Assembly: GCA_026393895.1 (NCBI GenBank) | Contig: JAPKZG010000064.1 | Span: 1-37,054, forward strand | Length of the DNA: 37,054 bases | Source of the DNA: Candidatus Aminicenantota bacterium | GTDB lineage: Bacteria > Acidobacteriota > Aminicenantia > Aminicenantales > UBA4085 | Direction: 5' to 3' | Shown: piece by piece, positions 21,416-32,048 of the stretch | How positions within the stretch are numbered: position 1 is the stretch's first letter | How the letters are laid out: the number at the start of each line of letters is the position of its first letter | Program-made: the position numbers and the translations under genes | Notes under the pieces: generated by a model | Seen by the model: only the letters and a program-made list of their open reading frames with translations | What the model was told of the DNA's origin: nothing | Databases searched by the model: none

Positions 21416-22663
21416 ATGAGCGCCCGCGCCTACCGTTCCATGCCCTCGGATAACACCGTCGAGCGCCGTGATTTTCTGAAACGCGGAGCGGCCGCGGCGG
21501 CGGCCGTCGCGGCTGTCGCATCGTCCGGCCTGGGAAACCGTTTCCTGTTCGCTCACGAATCGGGACAAGCCGCCCCGGCCGCGAAAACGCCGCCGCCCAA
21601 ACCGAAGACGAACATCGAAGACGCGCTGAAAATCCCCCGGACGAAAACCTCCCTGCCGGGGCTTTGTCCCGGCCGCATCGTCGAAGTCCATGACCCGGCG
21701 GCCATGCCGGACGGGAACCCCGATCCGGCGGTCGTGCGGGCCATGTTCGAGAAGGGGATTGCGGCCCTGACCGGGAAAAATTCGAAAGATAGTTTCGCTC
21801 TTCTCTTTACGAAAGACGACGTCGTCGGGCTCAAGGTAAACCCGGTCGGCCCGGGGCTGATCAGCACCCGGCTGGAATTGGTGGACGCCGTCGCCGCCTG
21901 GCTCGAAGCGGGCGGGATTCCCCGAAAAAATATCGTCATCTGGGACCGGTTCGATTACATGTTGACAGACGCCGGATTCACGGCGGAACGTTTCCCCGGG
22001 ATGTCGATCGAAGGGCTCCAGACGATGGACGAGGCGGCCCAGGAGGGGAAAACAACGGATAACAGCAAGTGGCTGAAGCCCGACGGCACGCACGTCAGCG
22101 TCCCGAATTTCGACCTCGATAAATATTACTGGGCCGACGTCGACGGCCCCAAGGACCTCGAATATCTCAACCAGCACGTGTTCAACGGGAAGCATTCCTA
22201 TTTCGGGAAGCTCCTGACGCAGCGGTTGACCAAGATCATCAATCTTCCGGTTTTTAAAAACAGCGGGAACGCGATCTCCATGGCCACCAAGAATATCGGT
22301 TACGGGGCGGTCTGCAACACCAACCGCCTCCACGCGCCGCTGTTCCTCGACGTTTGCGTCGAGGTGCTCGCATTTCCGGACGTGCGGGACAAGATGGTCC
22401 TCAACATCACCGACGGGCTCCGGTCCCAATACGACGGCGGCCCGGGGCCCAACGCCAAGTTCGCCTATGTCGACAACCGGATCTACCTGGCCACGGACCC
22501 GTTTGCCCTGGACATGCTCTGCTACAACCTCCTGACCGAAAAACGAAAAGCTATGGGTGTTTCGGTCAACGAAAATCCGCGGTTCACCGAATACCTGCGC
22601 TACGCCGAGAAACTCGGCCTCGGCGTTGTCGATCAGGAGAAGATGATCCACGTCCGAGCATAG
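21416..22663 (+). CDS. Tat-exported DUF362-domain protein
   Basis: A 415-residue protein with a twin-arginine signal (residues ~18-45: VERRDFLKRGAAAAAAVAAV), so it is probably exported folded, possibly with a cofactor. The body matches DUF362 proteins: VVGLKVNPVGPGLISTRLEL, NIVIWDRFDYMLTDAGF, and KIINLPVFKNSGNAISMATKN followed by IGYGAVCNTNRLH. DUF362 proteins are of unknown function, often Fe-S associated, but no CxxC ferredoxin motif is present here. The ribosome site AGGAGG is 7 nt before the ATG. It lies 79 bp after rocD and may be cotranscribed. A partial duplicate of its 3' end follows 240 bp downstream. Confidence 0.85.
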   Translation: MSARAYRSMPSDNTVERRDFLKRGAAAAAAVAAVASSGLGNRFLFAHESGQAAPAAKTPPPKPKTNIEDALKIPRTKTSLPGLCPGRIVEVHDPAAMPDGNPDPAVVRAMFEKGIAALTGKNSKDSFALLFTKDDVVGLKVNPVGPGLISTRLELVDAVAAWLEAGGIPRKNIVIWDRFDYMLTDAGFTAERFPGMSIEGLQTMDEAAQEGKTTDNSKWLKPDGTHVSVPNFDLDKYYWADVDGPKDLEYLNQHVFNGKHSYFGKLLTQRLTKIINLPVFKNSGNAISMATKNIGYGAVCNTNRLHAPLFLDVCVEVLAFPDVRDKMVLNITDGLRSQYDGGPGPNAKFAYVDNRIYLATDPFALDMLCYNLLTEKRKAMGVSVNENPRFTEYLRYAEKLGLGVVDQEKMIHVRA

Positions 22664-22906
22664 CCAGGCCTGCCCCGCCCTATAGAGCTTCGAATCGCAG
22701 GAAATTGTATTTTCCGTTTTTGTCGGCGGGGAGGGCTCGGCGTCGTCTCACCGGAGAAAACACGCTTTGTCAAGGTATAGCCTGTCCCAGCTCCCAAGGA
22801 TCGCATAGGACTGCCCTGACTCCGGACGAACCGTATCGTCCGTCGTGAAGGGTGGGAAAGGCCCACAAAGCCTGTGCCGTTCATGGCTTTAGCCATATAC
22901 GGCGGG
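22664..22906 (+). other. Non-coding stretch after the DUF362 gene
   Basis: No convincing gene on either strand. It probably contains eroded sequence of a second DUF362 copy: in the frame of the remnant, the bases before 22907 read FMALAIYGG, loosely matching the YLRYAEKLGLG of the intact gene. Confidence 0.45.
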
Positions 22907-22945
22907 GTTGTCGATCAGGAGAAGACCGTCCACGTCAGGGTTTGA
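22907..22945 (+). pseudogene. Remnant of a duplicated DUF362 3' end
   Basis: Reads VVDQEKTVHVRV-stop, against VVDQEKMIHVRA-stop at the end of the intact gene. The 18 bases GTTGTCGATCAGGAGAAG are identical at 22625-22642 and 22907-22924, 282 bp apart. This fits a tandem duplication largely deleted since. Confidence 0.65.
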
Positions 22946-22952
22946 GCCGGGC

Positions 22953-22957
<5 letters not shown>
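22941..22957. terminator. Palindromic hairpin between convergent genes
   Basis: TTTGAGCC-g-GGCTCAAA, a perfect 8-bp inverted repeat spanning the end of the DUF362 remnant and the stop codon of the histidine kinase. It is placed as a bidirectional terminator but lacks a long T-run. Confidence 0.4.
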
Positions 22958-25448
<2,491 letters not shown>

Positions 25449-25583
25449 GGAGGTTTCTTCATCGAGAGGTTCATGTTCTCCGATTTGACTACAGAATAAG
25501 CGCGCTTTACCGGGAAGTCAATCTTGCTTTGGCCGAGGGGGGGTCGGTCCGGGGTGGGGACAGGCCGCTCGTTGATGATTTCC

Positions 25584-25612
25584 TTGCGCAATCGCGGCAA
25601 AACGGATATTAT
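25584..25612 (+). promoter_or_regulatory. Promoter of the DUF5916 gene
   Basis: TTGCGC (25584-25589), exact 17-bp spacer, TATTAT (25607-25612). It gives a leader of ~12 nt to the ATG at 25631 with no Shine-Dalgarno site, so initiation is probably near-leaderless. Confidence 0.5.
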
Positions 25613-25630
25613 TACCGCCTTTATGCGATC

Positions 25631-27853
25631 ATGAAGAAATCACGGCCGGGCGGTCGCAGCCAAATCGCGAAACGTGCCTTACGGGCATTGCTGTCCGTTT
25701 TGTTTCTCGCCGCGTTCCTTCCCGCCGCCGGGGTCAAGGCCGTCCGCGTTGCGACCGGACCGGAAATCGACGGCCGCCTGGACGATCCCGTCTGGGCGGA
25801 AGCGTCCGCGACGGCCGATTTCCGCATGGTCGAACCCACGCCGGGGGCGGAGCCGACTGAAAAGACCGAAATGCGGATCGTCTACGACGAGGCCGCCCTT
25901 TACATCGGAATTCTTTGCCGCGACCGGGAACCCGGCCGGATCACGGCCAACACGATGGCCCATGATGAGGGCGGGTCGGCCTCCGGCGGCCACGGGTACT
26001 ACCACTTCGATTCAGCGTCTCCGAGCGACGATCAAGTCGTCATCCTCCTCGATCCTTTTCAGGATAAACGCACGGCCTATGTCTTTTTCGTCAACGCCCG
26101 CGGCGCCCGCGGCGAAGGCCTGGTTTATGCCGGAAGCGCCAGCCTGAATTGGGACGGGATCTGGGACGCCGCGAGCCGGATCGGGGAGGACGGCTGGAGC
26201 GCCGAGTTCCGCATACCCTTCAAGTCGATTTCCTTCAAACCCGGACTCACGGTCTGGGGGCTCAACGTCGAACGATACATCCCGCGTAAAATGGAAACGA
26301 TCCGGCTTTCCGGGATCTCCCGGGACAGCAATTTCAACAATCCCGGGGAATCGGCGCCGCTGGAGGGCATCGAAAACATCCGCCAGGGCAGGGGGATCAC
26401 CTTCCGTCCGTATGGCCTGACCGGGATCGAAAAGAATCATTCCGCCGGCACCGCCGCCGACTTCCGGATGGACGGCGGATTGGATATTTACAAGAGTTTC
26501 ACGCCCAACCTGGTTGGCGTCGTCAGCGTGAACATGGACTTCGCCGAGACCGAGGTCGACGAGCGCATGATCAACCTAACCCGTTTTCCGATTTTCTTTC
26601 CTGAAAAAAGAATGTTCTTTCTGGAGGGATCGGAGCCGTTCAGTTTCAGCTCGAGCGTGAGTTTTACGCCCTTCTTCAGCCGGACCATCGGGCTGGTGAA
26701 CGGGGAACAGATCCCCGTCCTCTTCGGGACCAAGCTCTACGGCAAAATCGGAAACACGAACCTCTCCCTGCTCAACGTCCAAACCGGCGCTTCGGAGGGT
26801 CAATCGGGACACAATATGCTGGCTGCCCGGATGACCCAAAATGTCTTTGCCCAGAGCAAGGTCGGCTGGATTTTCACCAACGGAAGCCCCACGGGGGAGA
26901 GGAATTCCATGATTGGGGCGGATTTCAATTACAGTTCCTCCACCTTTCTCGGCGATAAAAACGTCATGCTGGCCGCCTGGGGCGTTTATAACTGGAACGA
27001 GGAGAAGGAGGGCCGGCGCCACGGGTTCGGCTTCCGGGCCAATTATCCCAACGACCTCTGGAACGTTCAGTCGACCTATGCCTGGTACGGCGATGCCCTG
27101 AATCCCGGGTTGGGATTCATCCCGCGCAACGGCATCCAGACCGGCTACCTCAATATGTCCTTTCAGCCGAGGCCGGCCGGGGGATTTCTTGGCGGAATCA
27201 TCCGGCAAGTTTATTTCAACGCCAGCGCCGACTATTACTGGGATCTCTCCGGAAATTTGGAGACCCGCACGCTGACGCTTTCGCCCTTCGGATTTCAGGC
27301 CGAAAGCGGCGAAAGTTTCAGTTTCAATATCCAATCAGTCCGCGACGTCCTGCCGTATGATTTCGAAGTCGCCGAGGGAGTCGTCCTGCCCGCCGGGCCC
27401 TACGATTACACCAGCGAGCAGGTGAGCTTTTCCACTTCGGCCCGCCGGCCGGTTTCCCTTTCGGTCCATTACAATTTCGGCCCGTTTTATTCCGGCCGCT
27501 ACGACAATTTCCAGGCGAGCCTGGCGGTGAAGGTCGACGGGTTCGTCAACCTGTCGTTCAACACCAATATCGTCCGCGGCCGGATGGCCCAGGGTGATTT
27601 CAACGAGAACGTTTACCAGGTCAAAGCCGATGTCTACCTCTCGCCCGACTTCGGCCTGATGAATTACATCCAGTACGACGACGTCTCCCGGCTGCTGGGG
27701 TGGAGCAGCCGCCTGCGGTGGCGGATTTCCGCGGGGAACGAGATCTACCTCGTCTACAACAAGAATTGGGAACGGCGCTGGGATCCGACCTCGCGGTTCT
27801 GGCCGGCGGAGGAACGGGGCGTCCTGAAGCTTTCGCTCTCGATCCGGCCGTAG
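25631..27853 (+). CDS. Secreted/outer-membrane DUF5916 protein with CBM9-like domain
   Basis: A 740-residue protein. I start at the ATG before MKKSRPGGRSQIAKRALRALLSVLFLAAFLPAAGVKAV, a signal peptide, because upstream in-frame codons overlap the divergent kinase gene and promoter. Residues ~40-230 form a CBM9-like beta-sandwich (GPEIDGRLDDPVWAEASATADF, ALYIGILCRDREPG, VVILLDPFQDKRTAYVFFVN). Residues ~245-740 match DUF5916: FFPEKRMFFLEGSEPFSFS, TKLYGKIGNTNLSLLNVQTG, and repeating aromatic strands to the end (GVLKLSLSIRP), suggesting a C-terminal barrel. Such proteins are common in Bacteroidota and Acidobacteriota-type genomes, with unproven roles in surface glycan or peptide handling. Confidence 0.85.
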   Translation: MKKSRPGGRSQIAKRALRALLSVLFLAAFLPAAGVKAVRVATGPEIDGRLDDPVWAEASATADFRMVEPTPGAEPTEKTEMRIVYDEAALYIGILCRDREPGRITANTMAHDEGGSASGGHGYYHFDSASPSDDQVVILLDPFQDKRTAYVFFVNARGARGEGLVYAGSASLNWDGIWDAASRIGEDGWSAEFRIPFKSISFKPGLTVWGLNVERYIPRKMETIRLSGISRDSNFNNPGESAPLEGIENIRQGRGITFRPYGLTGIEKNHSAGTAADFRMDGGLDIYKSFTPNLVGVVSVNMDFAETEVDERMINLTRFPIFFPEKRMFFLEGSEPFSFSSSVSFTPFFSRTIGLVNGEQIPVLFGTKLYGKIGNTNLSLLNVQTGASEGQSGHNMLAARMTQNVFAQSKVGWIFTNGSPTGERNSMIGADFNYSSSTFLGDKNVMLAAWGVYNWNEEKEGRRHGFGFRANYPNDLWNVQSTYAWYGDALNPGLGFIPRNGIQTGYLNMSFQPRPAGGFLGGIIRQVYFNASADYYWDLSGNLETRTLTLSPFGFQAESGESFSFNIQSVRDVLPYDFEVAEGVVLPAGPYDYTSEQVSFSTSARRPVSLSVHYNFGPFYSGRYDNFQASLAVKVDGFVNLSFNTNIVRGRMAQGDFNENVYQVKADVYLSPDFGLMNYIQYDDVSRLLGWSSRLRWRISAGNEIYLVYNKNWERRWDPTSRFWPAEERGVLKLSLSIRP

Positions 27854-27939
27854 GTTGAACATCCGCCTTTTCCAGCGTTCCATTCACGGGTAAAATAGTC
27901 CCGGACCGGTCGAACCGCCGGTTTGTGATGAGGAGATCC

Positions 27940-28815
27940 ATGAAGCCCAAGCGCGTGTTCTCCATCGGCCTCGCCGTTTCGATGATCTCGACCTTCGGGG
28001 CGGCGTTCGCCCAAAACATCCTTCCGCCCGGCGGTTTCGTCCAGGGTTGGGAACCCGGCGGACCGCCGCACGTCTTTGTTGAAAAAGACCTTTTCAACCA
28101 TATCGACGGCGGGGCGGAGCTTTTCCTGGAATTCGGCTTCTCCAAACTTTTCGTGCAATCCTACGTCGGGGAAAAAGCGGAACTCGTCCTCGAGCTTTAT
28201 GAAATGACCGAGCCGGCCGCCGCCCTGGGGATTTATCTGATGAACGCGGGCCGGGAAACGCCCTGGCCGGAGATTCCCGCCCGGAATTCGAGCGAGGACG
28301 CCCAGATCATCGCGATCAAGGGGCGCTATTTTCTTAAAGTCGACAATTTCGAGGCGGGCTCGGCCCTCCGACCCGAGATGATCGCCCTGGCCCGGACCGT
28401 TCTGGCTCAAATTTTGGACCTACCGATCGATAATCCGTTTTCCGCGCTTCCGAATTCCGGCCGCGTCACGGGAAGCGAACGCCTGATCCGGGGCCCGGTC
28501 GGACTCCAACCGTTTTATTCGTTGGGGGAAGGGGACGTCCTGGAATTGAACGGGAAAATATTCGGCGTCCTGGCGGATTACCAATCCGGCGACGGCCCGC
28601 CGTTCAGCCGGTTGATCGTGTCTTATCCATCACCGGATGCGGCCGCCGGCGTCCTTAAGAATCTTCGGGCGAATCTCGACCGTTACATTGAAGTCGTCGC
28701 CGATCGTCCCGATGGTTTCGATTTCACCGACTTTCAGAAAAAATTCGGCCGGGTCGAACGGCGGGATTCTCAAATCGAATTCAGGTTCAAACTCGCGATC
28801 CTGGACCGGGAGTGA
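27940..28815 (+). CDS. Exported DUF6599-like protein of unknown function
   Basis: A 291-residue protein starting at the ATG with GAGGAG 5-10 nt upstream; a second ATG 15 bp earlier lies before that site. A signal peptide (KRVFSIGLAVSMISTFGAAFAQ) ends at ~residue 24. The mature part has WEPGGPPHVFVEKDLFNHIDGGAELFLEFGF and YEMTEPAAALGIYLMNAG (in consecutive segments), features I associate with DUF6599. No catalytic motif is recognised. It follows the DUF5916 gene by 86 bp on the same strand, and its 3' end overlaps the convergent EamA gene by 29 bp. Confidence 0.72.
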   Translation: MKPKRVFSIGLAVSMISTFGAAFAQNILPPGGFVQGWEPGGPPHVFVEKDLFNHIDGGAELFLEFGFSKLFVQSYVGEKAELVLELYEMTEPAAALGIYLMNAGRETPWPEIPARNSSEDAQIIAIKGRYFLKVDNFEAGSALRPEMIALARTVLAQILDLPIDNPFSALPNSGRVTGSERLIRGPVGLQPFYSLGEGDVLELNGKIFGVLADYQSGDGPPFSRLIVSYPSPDAAAGVLKNLRANLDRYIEVVADRPDGFDFTDFQKKFGRVERRDSQIEFRFKLAILDRE

Positions 28816-29677
28816 GCGGACGTTCCTTTTTCAGGTTCAGGAGCGAGAGAACGAAGACGGCGATCAGGATGACCAGGCCTCCGAGAATCGTCCGGGCGAC
28901 GGGCCATTCCCGGAGCAACAACGCGGCGAAGACGATCCCGTAGACCGGCTCCAGGGCGCTGATGATGCTGGCGGTTTGGGCCGAAAGCCGCCGCATCCCG
29001 GCGATGAAGAGCGTATGGGCAACGGCCGTGCACAGCAGTCCCAATATCGCAAGAAGCGCGATGTCCCGTCCCGATAAAGCGAAAGGTTTGAGGAATGCGA
29101 CGGGAAGGAGAAACAGAGCGGCGAAAGCGTCCTGGTAGAAAGCGACGACCGGGCTTGCGTACCGAAACGACAATTTCCGGTTGAAAATGCTCAAGAGGGA
29201 GAACGTGGCCCCGGCGCCCAGGCCGTAAATGACGCCCTGAAAGACGCGATCGGACCAGGCGAAGTGCGGGATGATGAGGAAGACCCCGGCCAGGCAGACG
29301 AAAGATAAAGCGACGTGAAGCCGGCTGATCCGGGCTCGAAAAAAGAGGGGTTCGAGGAATGCGGTGAACACAGGGAAACTCGAATAGGCCAGCAGCCCCA
29401 CGGCCACGGTCGAAACGCGGATCGACTCAAAAAAAAGGACCCAATGGACGGCCAGGATCAGTCCCTGGAGAAGAAAAAAAACGCCGTCGATTTTCCTGTG
29501 GACGGAAAAGCGGCCGCCGGCGGCGATAATAATGATAGCCAGGGCCGCGGCGGCGAAAACGACCCGTCCGAGGACGATGAGAAGAGGCGAAAGCTCCAGC
29601 CATTTGCCGAAAAGGCCGGCCAGGCCGAAAAGCACCGTCGCGGCGTGGACGGCGAGGAGACTTCGGGGACGGTTCAA
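28787..29677 (-). CDS. EamA/DMT-family transporter
   Basis: A 296-residue ten-helix drug/metabolite transporter, two EamA halves of about 145 residues. Typical motifs: AATVLFGLAGLFGKWLELSP, RVVFAAAALAIIIIA, ALNWVLFFESIRVST-like HWVLFFESIRVSTVAVGLLAY, and in the second half LCTAVAHTLFIAGMRRLSAQ and ISALEPVYGIVFAALLLRE. The open frame extends ~230 codons further upstream, but that part is antisense to dnaX and lacks membrane segments. I place the start at TTG (29677), 9 nt after a TATAAT, which would make the mRNA nearly leaderless; this choice is uncertain. Substrate unknown (amino acids or metabolites are usual for the family). It is divergent from dnaX. Confidence 0.83.
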   Translation of the reverse strand: MNRPRSLLAVHAATVLFGLAGLFGKWLELSPLLIVLGRVVFAAAALAIIIIAAGGRFSVHRKIDGVFFLLQGLILAVHWVLFFESIRVSTVAVGLLAYSSFPVFTAFLEPLFFRARISRLHVALSFVCLAGVFLIIPHFAWSDRVFQGVIYGLGAGATFSLLSIFNRKLSFRYASPVVAFYQDAFAALFLLPVAFLKPFALSGRDIALLAILGLLCTAVAHTLFIAGMRRLSAQTASIISALEPVYGIVFAALLLREWPVARTILGGLVILIAVFVLSLLNLKKERPLTPGPGSRV

Positions 29678-29788
29678 AGCGCCCTGATTATAACAAAAAA
29701 CCACTTTCCCGCGGGGGCCGGTTTGTGGTAAATTACTCTGTATCCCAAGGGGACGGGAATCCCCTTCACGATACACCCGGAAGACAGG

Positions 29789-31061
29789 ATGTCTAACCAG
29801 AATTTCACCGTATTGGCCCGCAAATACCGGCCTATGACCTTCGAGGAAATGGTCGGTCAGAGAGCGATCGTCCAGACTCTTCAGAACGCCGTCCGGAGCG
29901 ACCGGATCGCCCAGGCGTACCTGTTTTCGGGCATGCGCGGCGTGGGAAAGACGAGCGCCGCCCGGATCCTGGCCAAAGCGCTGAACTGCGAAAAAGGGCC
30001 GACGCCCACTCCCTGCGGCGTCTGTGAGTTCTGCACGGCCATCCAGGAGGACCGGCTGGTGGATGTCCTGGAAATCGACGGGGCCTCCAACACCGGAGTC
30101 GAAAACATCCGGGACCTGCGCGAGTTGGTCCAGTATAAGGCGATGCAGAGCCGGTATAAGGTCGTCATCATCGACGAAGTCCACATGATCTCCCGGTCGG
30201 CCTTCAACGCCCTGCTCAAGACGCTCGAGGAGCCGCCGGAAAAGACGATCTTCATCTTCGCCACGACGGAGTTGCAAAAGGTCCCGGCGACCATCATCTC
30301 GCGGTGCCAGTATTTCGAGTTCAAGAAGGTGTCTCAGAAGGACCTCATGGCCCATCTCGCCGAGATCGCCCATAAAGAAAACCTGATTCTGACCGACAAC
30401 GGTTTCGGCATCATCGCCCGGGCGTCCGATGGGAGTATCCGCGACAGCCTGACTCTCCTGGACCAGGCCGTGGCCTTTTCTCCAGGCCCTCCAGGACGGA
30501 GAGGCGCCGCTGAAGTATTCCTCGCAACCGCAAATCGCCTTCGAAACTCAACTGGTCAAGCTCTGTCATTTCAATAAATTGGTCGAGCTCAAGGACGTCA
30601 TCGCCGGGTTTGATGAAGAACATCCGCCGAGCGGCCCGGCGGCCGGTCTCCGTGTTCAGACCGGGACCGCCGTTCCGGCGCAGGCCAGACCGTCGATAGT
30701 GAGGCCGCCGATCGCGAGTGCGGCCTCAACGCCGCCGCCGGCGAAACCGTCGCCCGTCGAAGCGGCGAAAGCTTTCACCATGCGGCAACCGGCCGGCGCG
30801 GCTTCGCCGTCCGCAGGATTGAAAACCCCGGCTCCGGCGCCCACGGCGCCGCTCCCGTCACGTCCCGCGCCGGCGGTTCCGACACCCAAGGAGCCGATAA
30901 GCGCGGTGCCGTCCGCTTTGCGCGAGGCACATCGGGAACGCGAGGCCAATCGGGAGGCCGCTCTCAATACCGCGAACGTGAAATTGTTCCAGGATAAACT
31001 CAAGGGCCGGGTCATTTCCGTGGAAGACCCCGACCGGCCGCGGCCGAAAGAAGAGGAGTGA
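29789..31061 (+). pseudogene. dnaX: dnaX (DNA polymerase III tau/gamma) with internal deletion and frameshift
   Basis: The first ~240 residues are a normal clamp-loader ATPase: VLARKYRPMTFEEMVGQ, Walker A FSGMRGVGKTSAARILAKAL, zinc cysteines CEKGPTPTPCGVCEFC, DEVHMISRSAFNALLKTLEE, ATTELQKVPATIISRCQYF and SDGSIRDSLTLLDQAVAFS. Here (~base 30478) the frame breaks. In another frame the sequence continues LQALQDGEAPLKYSSQPQIA then FETQLVKLCHF, which is the very end of domain III, followed by a Pro/Ala-rich linker and a C-terminal KLFQDKLKGRVISVED motif. About 100 residues of domain III (oligomerisation) are absent. There is no A-rich slippery site, so this is not programmed frameshifting. dnaX is normally essential, so an assembly error or a second copy should be considered. 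It heads the usual dnaX-ybaB-recR operon. Confidence 0.85.
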
Positions 31062-31067
31062 AAGACG

Positions 31068-31379
31068 ATGAAGAGTTTCGGCGACATCCAGAAGATGCTG
31101 AAATCGGCCAAGGAGATGCAGGAACGTCTTCAGCAGGAAACGGCTGAAATGCGGGTCGAGGGCTCCGCGGGGGGCGGTATGGTGACGGTCGTTTTGGACG
31201 GACAGAAAAACGTCCTCGATCTCAACCTGGACCCGGAAGTCGTGAACAAAGACGATATCGACATGCTCAAGGACCTGATTTTGGCCGCCTTCCGTGACGC
31301 GTCGGCCAAAGTGGACGCCGCGCTTGCCGAAAAATTGGGCGGCCTGGGCGCGGGCCTGAAAATTCCAGGGATGTTCTGA
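31068..31379 (+). CDS. ybaB: YbaB/EbfC family nucleoid-associated protein
   Basis: A 103-residue DNA-binding dimer protein. The N-terminal helix FGDIQKMLKSAKEMQERLQQ, the strand region VEGSAGGGMVTVVLDGQKNVLDLNLDPE and the helix DMLKDLILAAFRDASAKVD are textbook, and a Gly-rich tail ends GLKIPGMF. The ribosome site GAGGAG lies in the end of dnaX. The stop overlaps the recR start (TGATG). Conserved synteny with dnaX and recR supports the call; the role is nucleoid organisation or replication-recombination support. Confidence 0.95.
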   Translation: MKSFGDIQKMLKSAKEMQERLQQETAEMRVEGSAGGGMVTVVLDGQKNVLDLNLDPEVVNKDDIDMLKDLILAAFRDASAKVDAALAEKLGGLGAGLKIPGMF

Positions 31380-31984
31380 TGAACGAATATGCCCCGCCGC
31401 TCGGCCGCCTGATCGAGGAACTCAAGAGAATTCCCGGGGTCGGCGGCAAGAGCGCCCAACGGATGGCCTTTCATCTTCTCGCCGGGAACCAGGACGACGC
31501 GGACCGTTTGGCCGAGGCGATCCGGGACCTGAAAAAGAACCTCTTCCATTGTTCGGTCTGCAACAACATCACCCAGGCCGATCCCTGCGCCTATTGCACC
31601 GACCCGAACCGCAGCGACGAGATCTTGTGCGTCGTCGAGGAACCCTTTCATATCGCCGCGATCGAAAAGTCAGGCGTTTACCACGGGCGGTACCACGTCC
31701 TCCTCGGCGCGTTGGCCCCTCTCAAGGGAATAGGGCCCGAGAACCTTCGCCTCGACAAGATCGAACGGCGCCTGAAAACCGGCCGTTTCAAGGAAATCAT
31801 CATCGCCACCAACCCGACATCCGAGGGGGAGGCGACGTCCCACTTCCTTGTGAAGACCCTTCAGGCGTATAATACGCGGTTCACGCGACTGGCCATGGGG
31901 CTGCCGGTGGGTTCGGACATCGATTTCGCCGACCAGGTCACCGTCCGCAAGGCCGTGGAAGGGCGGACGGAGCTTACGGATTAA
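31379..31984 (+). CDS. recR: Recombination mediator RecR
   Basis: A 201-residue protein of the RecFOR pathway that helps load RecA at single-strand gaps. The N-terminal HhH segment LIEELKRIPGVGGKSAQRMAFHLL is followed by the zinc finger CSVCNNITQADPCAYC and the Toprim domain (ILCVVEEPFHIAAIEKSGVYHGRYHVLLG in segments, then IIIATNPTSEGEATSHFL) with its acidic residues. The C-terminus TRLAMGLPVGSDIDFADQVT is diagnostic. It is translationally coupled to ybaB. Length is as usual. Confidence 0.97.
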   Translation: MNEYAPPLGRLIEELKRIPGVGGKSAQRMAFHLLAGNQDDADRLAEAIRDLKKNLFHCSVCNNITQADPCAYCTDPNRSDEILCVVEEPFHIAAIEKSGVYHGRYHVLLGALAPLKGIGPENLRLDKIERRLKTGRFKEIIIATNPTSEGEATSHFLVKTLQAYNTRFTRLAMGLPVGSDIDFADQVTVRKAVEGRTELTD

Positions 31985-32048
31985 ATAGCGGTTTTCCGCA
32001 ATTCATAAACGACACCGCCGTTTTTCGCGGCGACAAAGGAGTTTTCTT

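Noticed and set aside
29678-30373. Upstream extension of the EamA frame (~230 codons)
   Set aside because: Antisense to dnaX and without hydrophobic segments; the transporter homology begins at about 29677.
30440-30600. Programmed ribosomal frameshift in dnaX (tau/gamma)
   Set aside because: No A-rich slippery heptamer or following stem is seen at the switch, and about 100 codons of domain III are missing, so it is a deletion rather than recoding.
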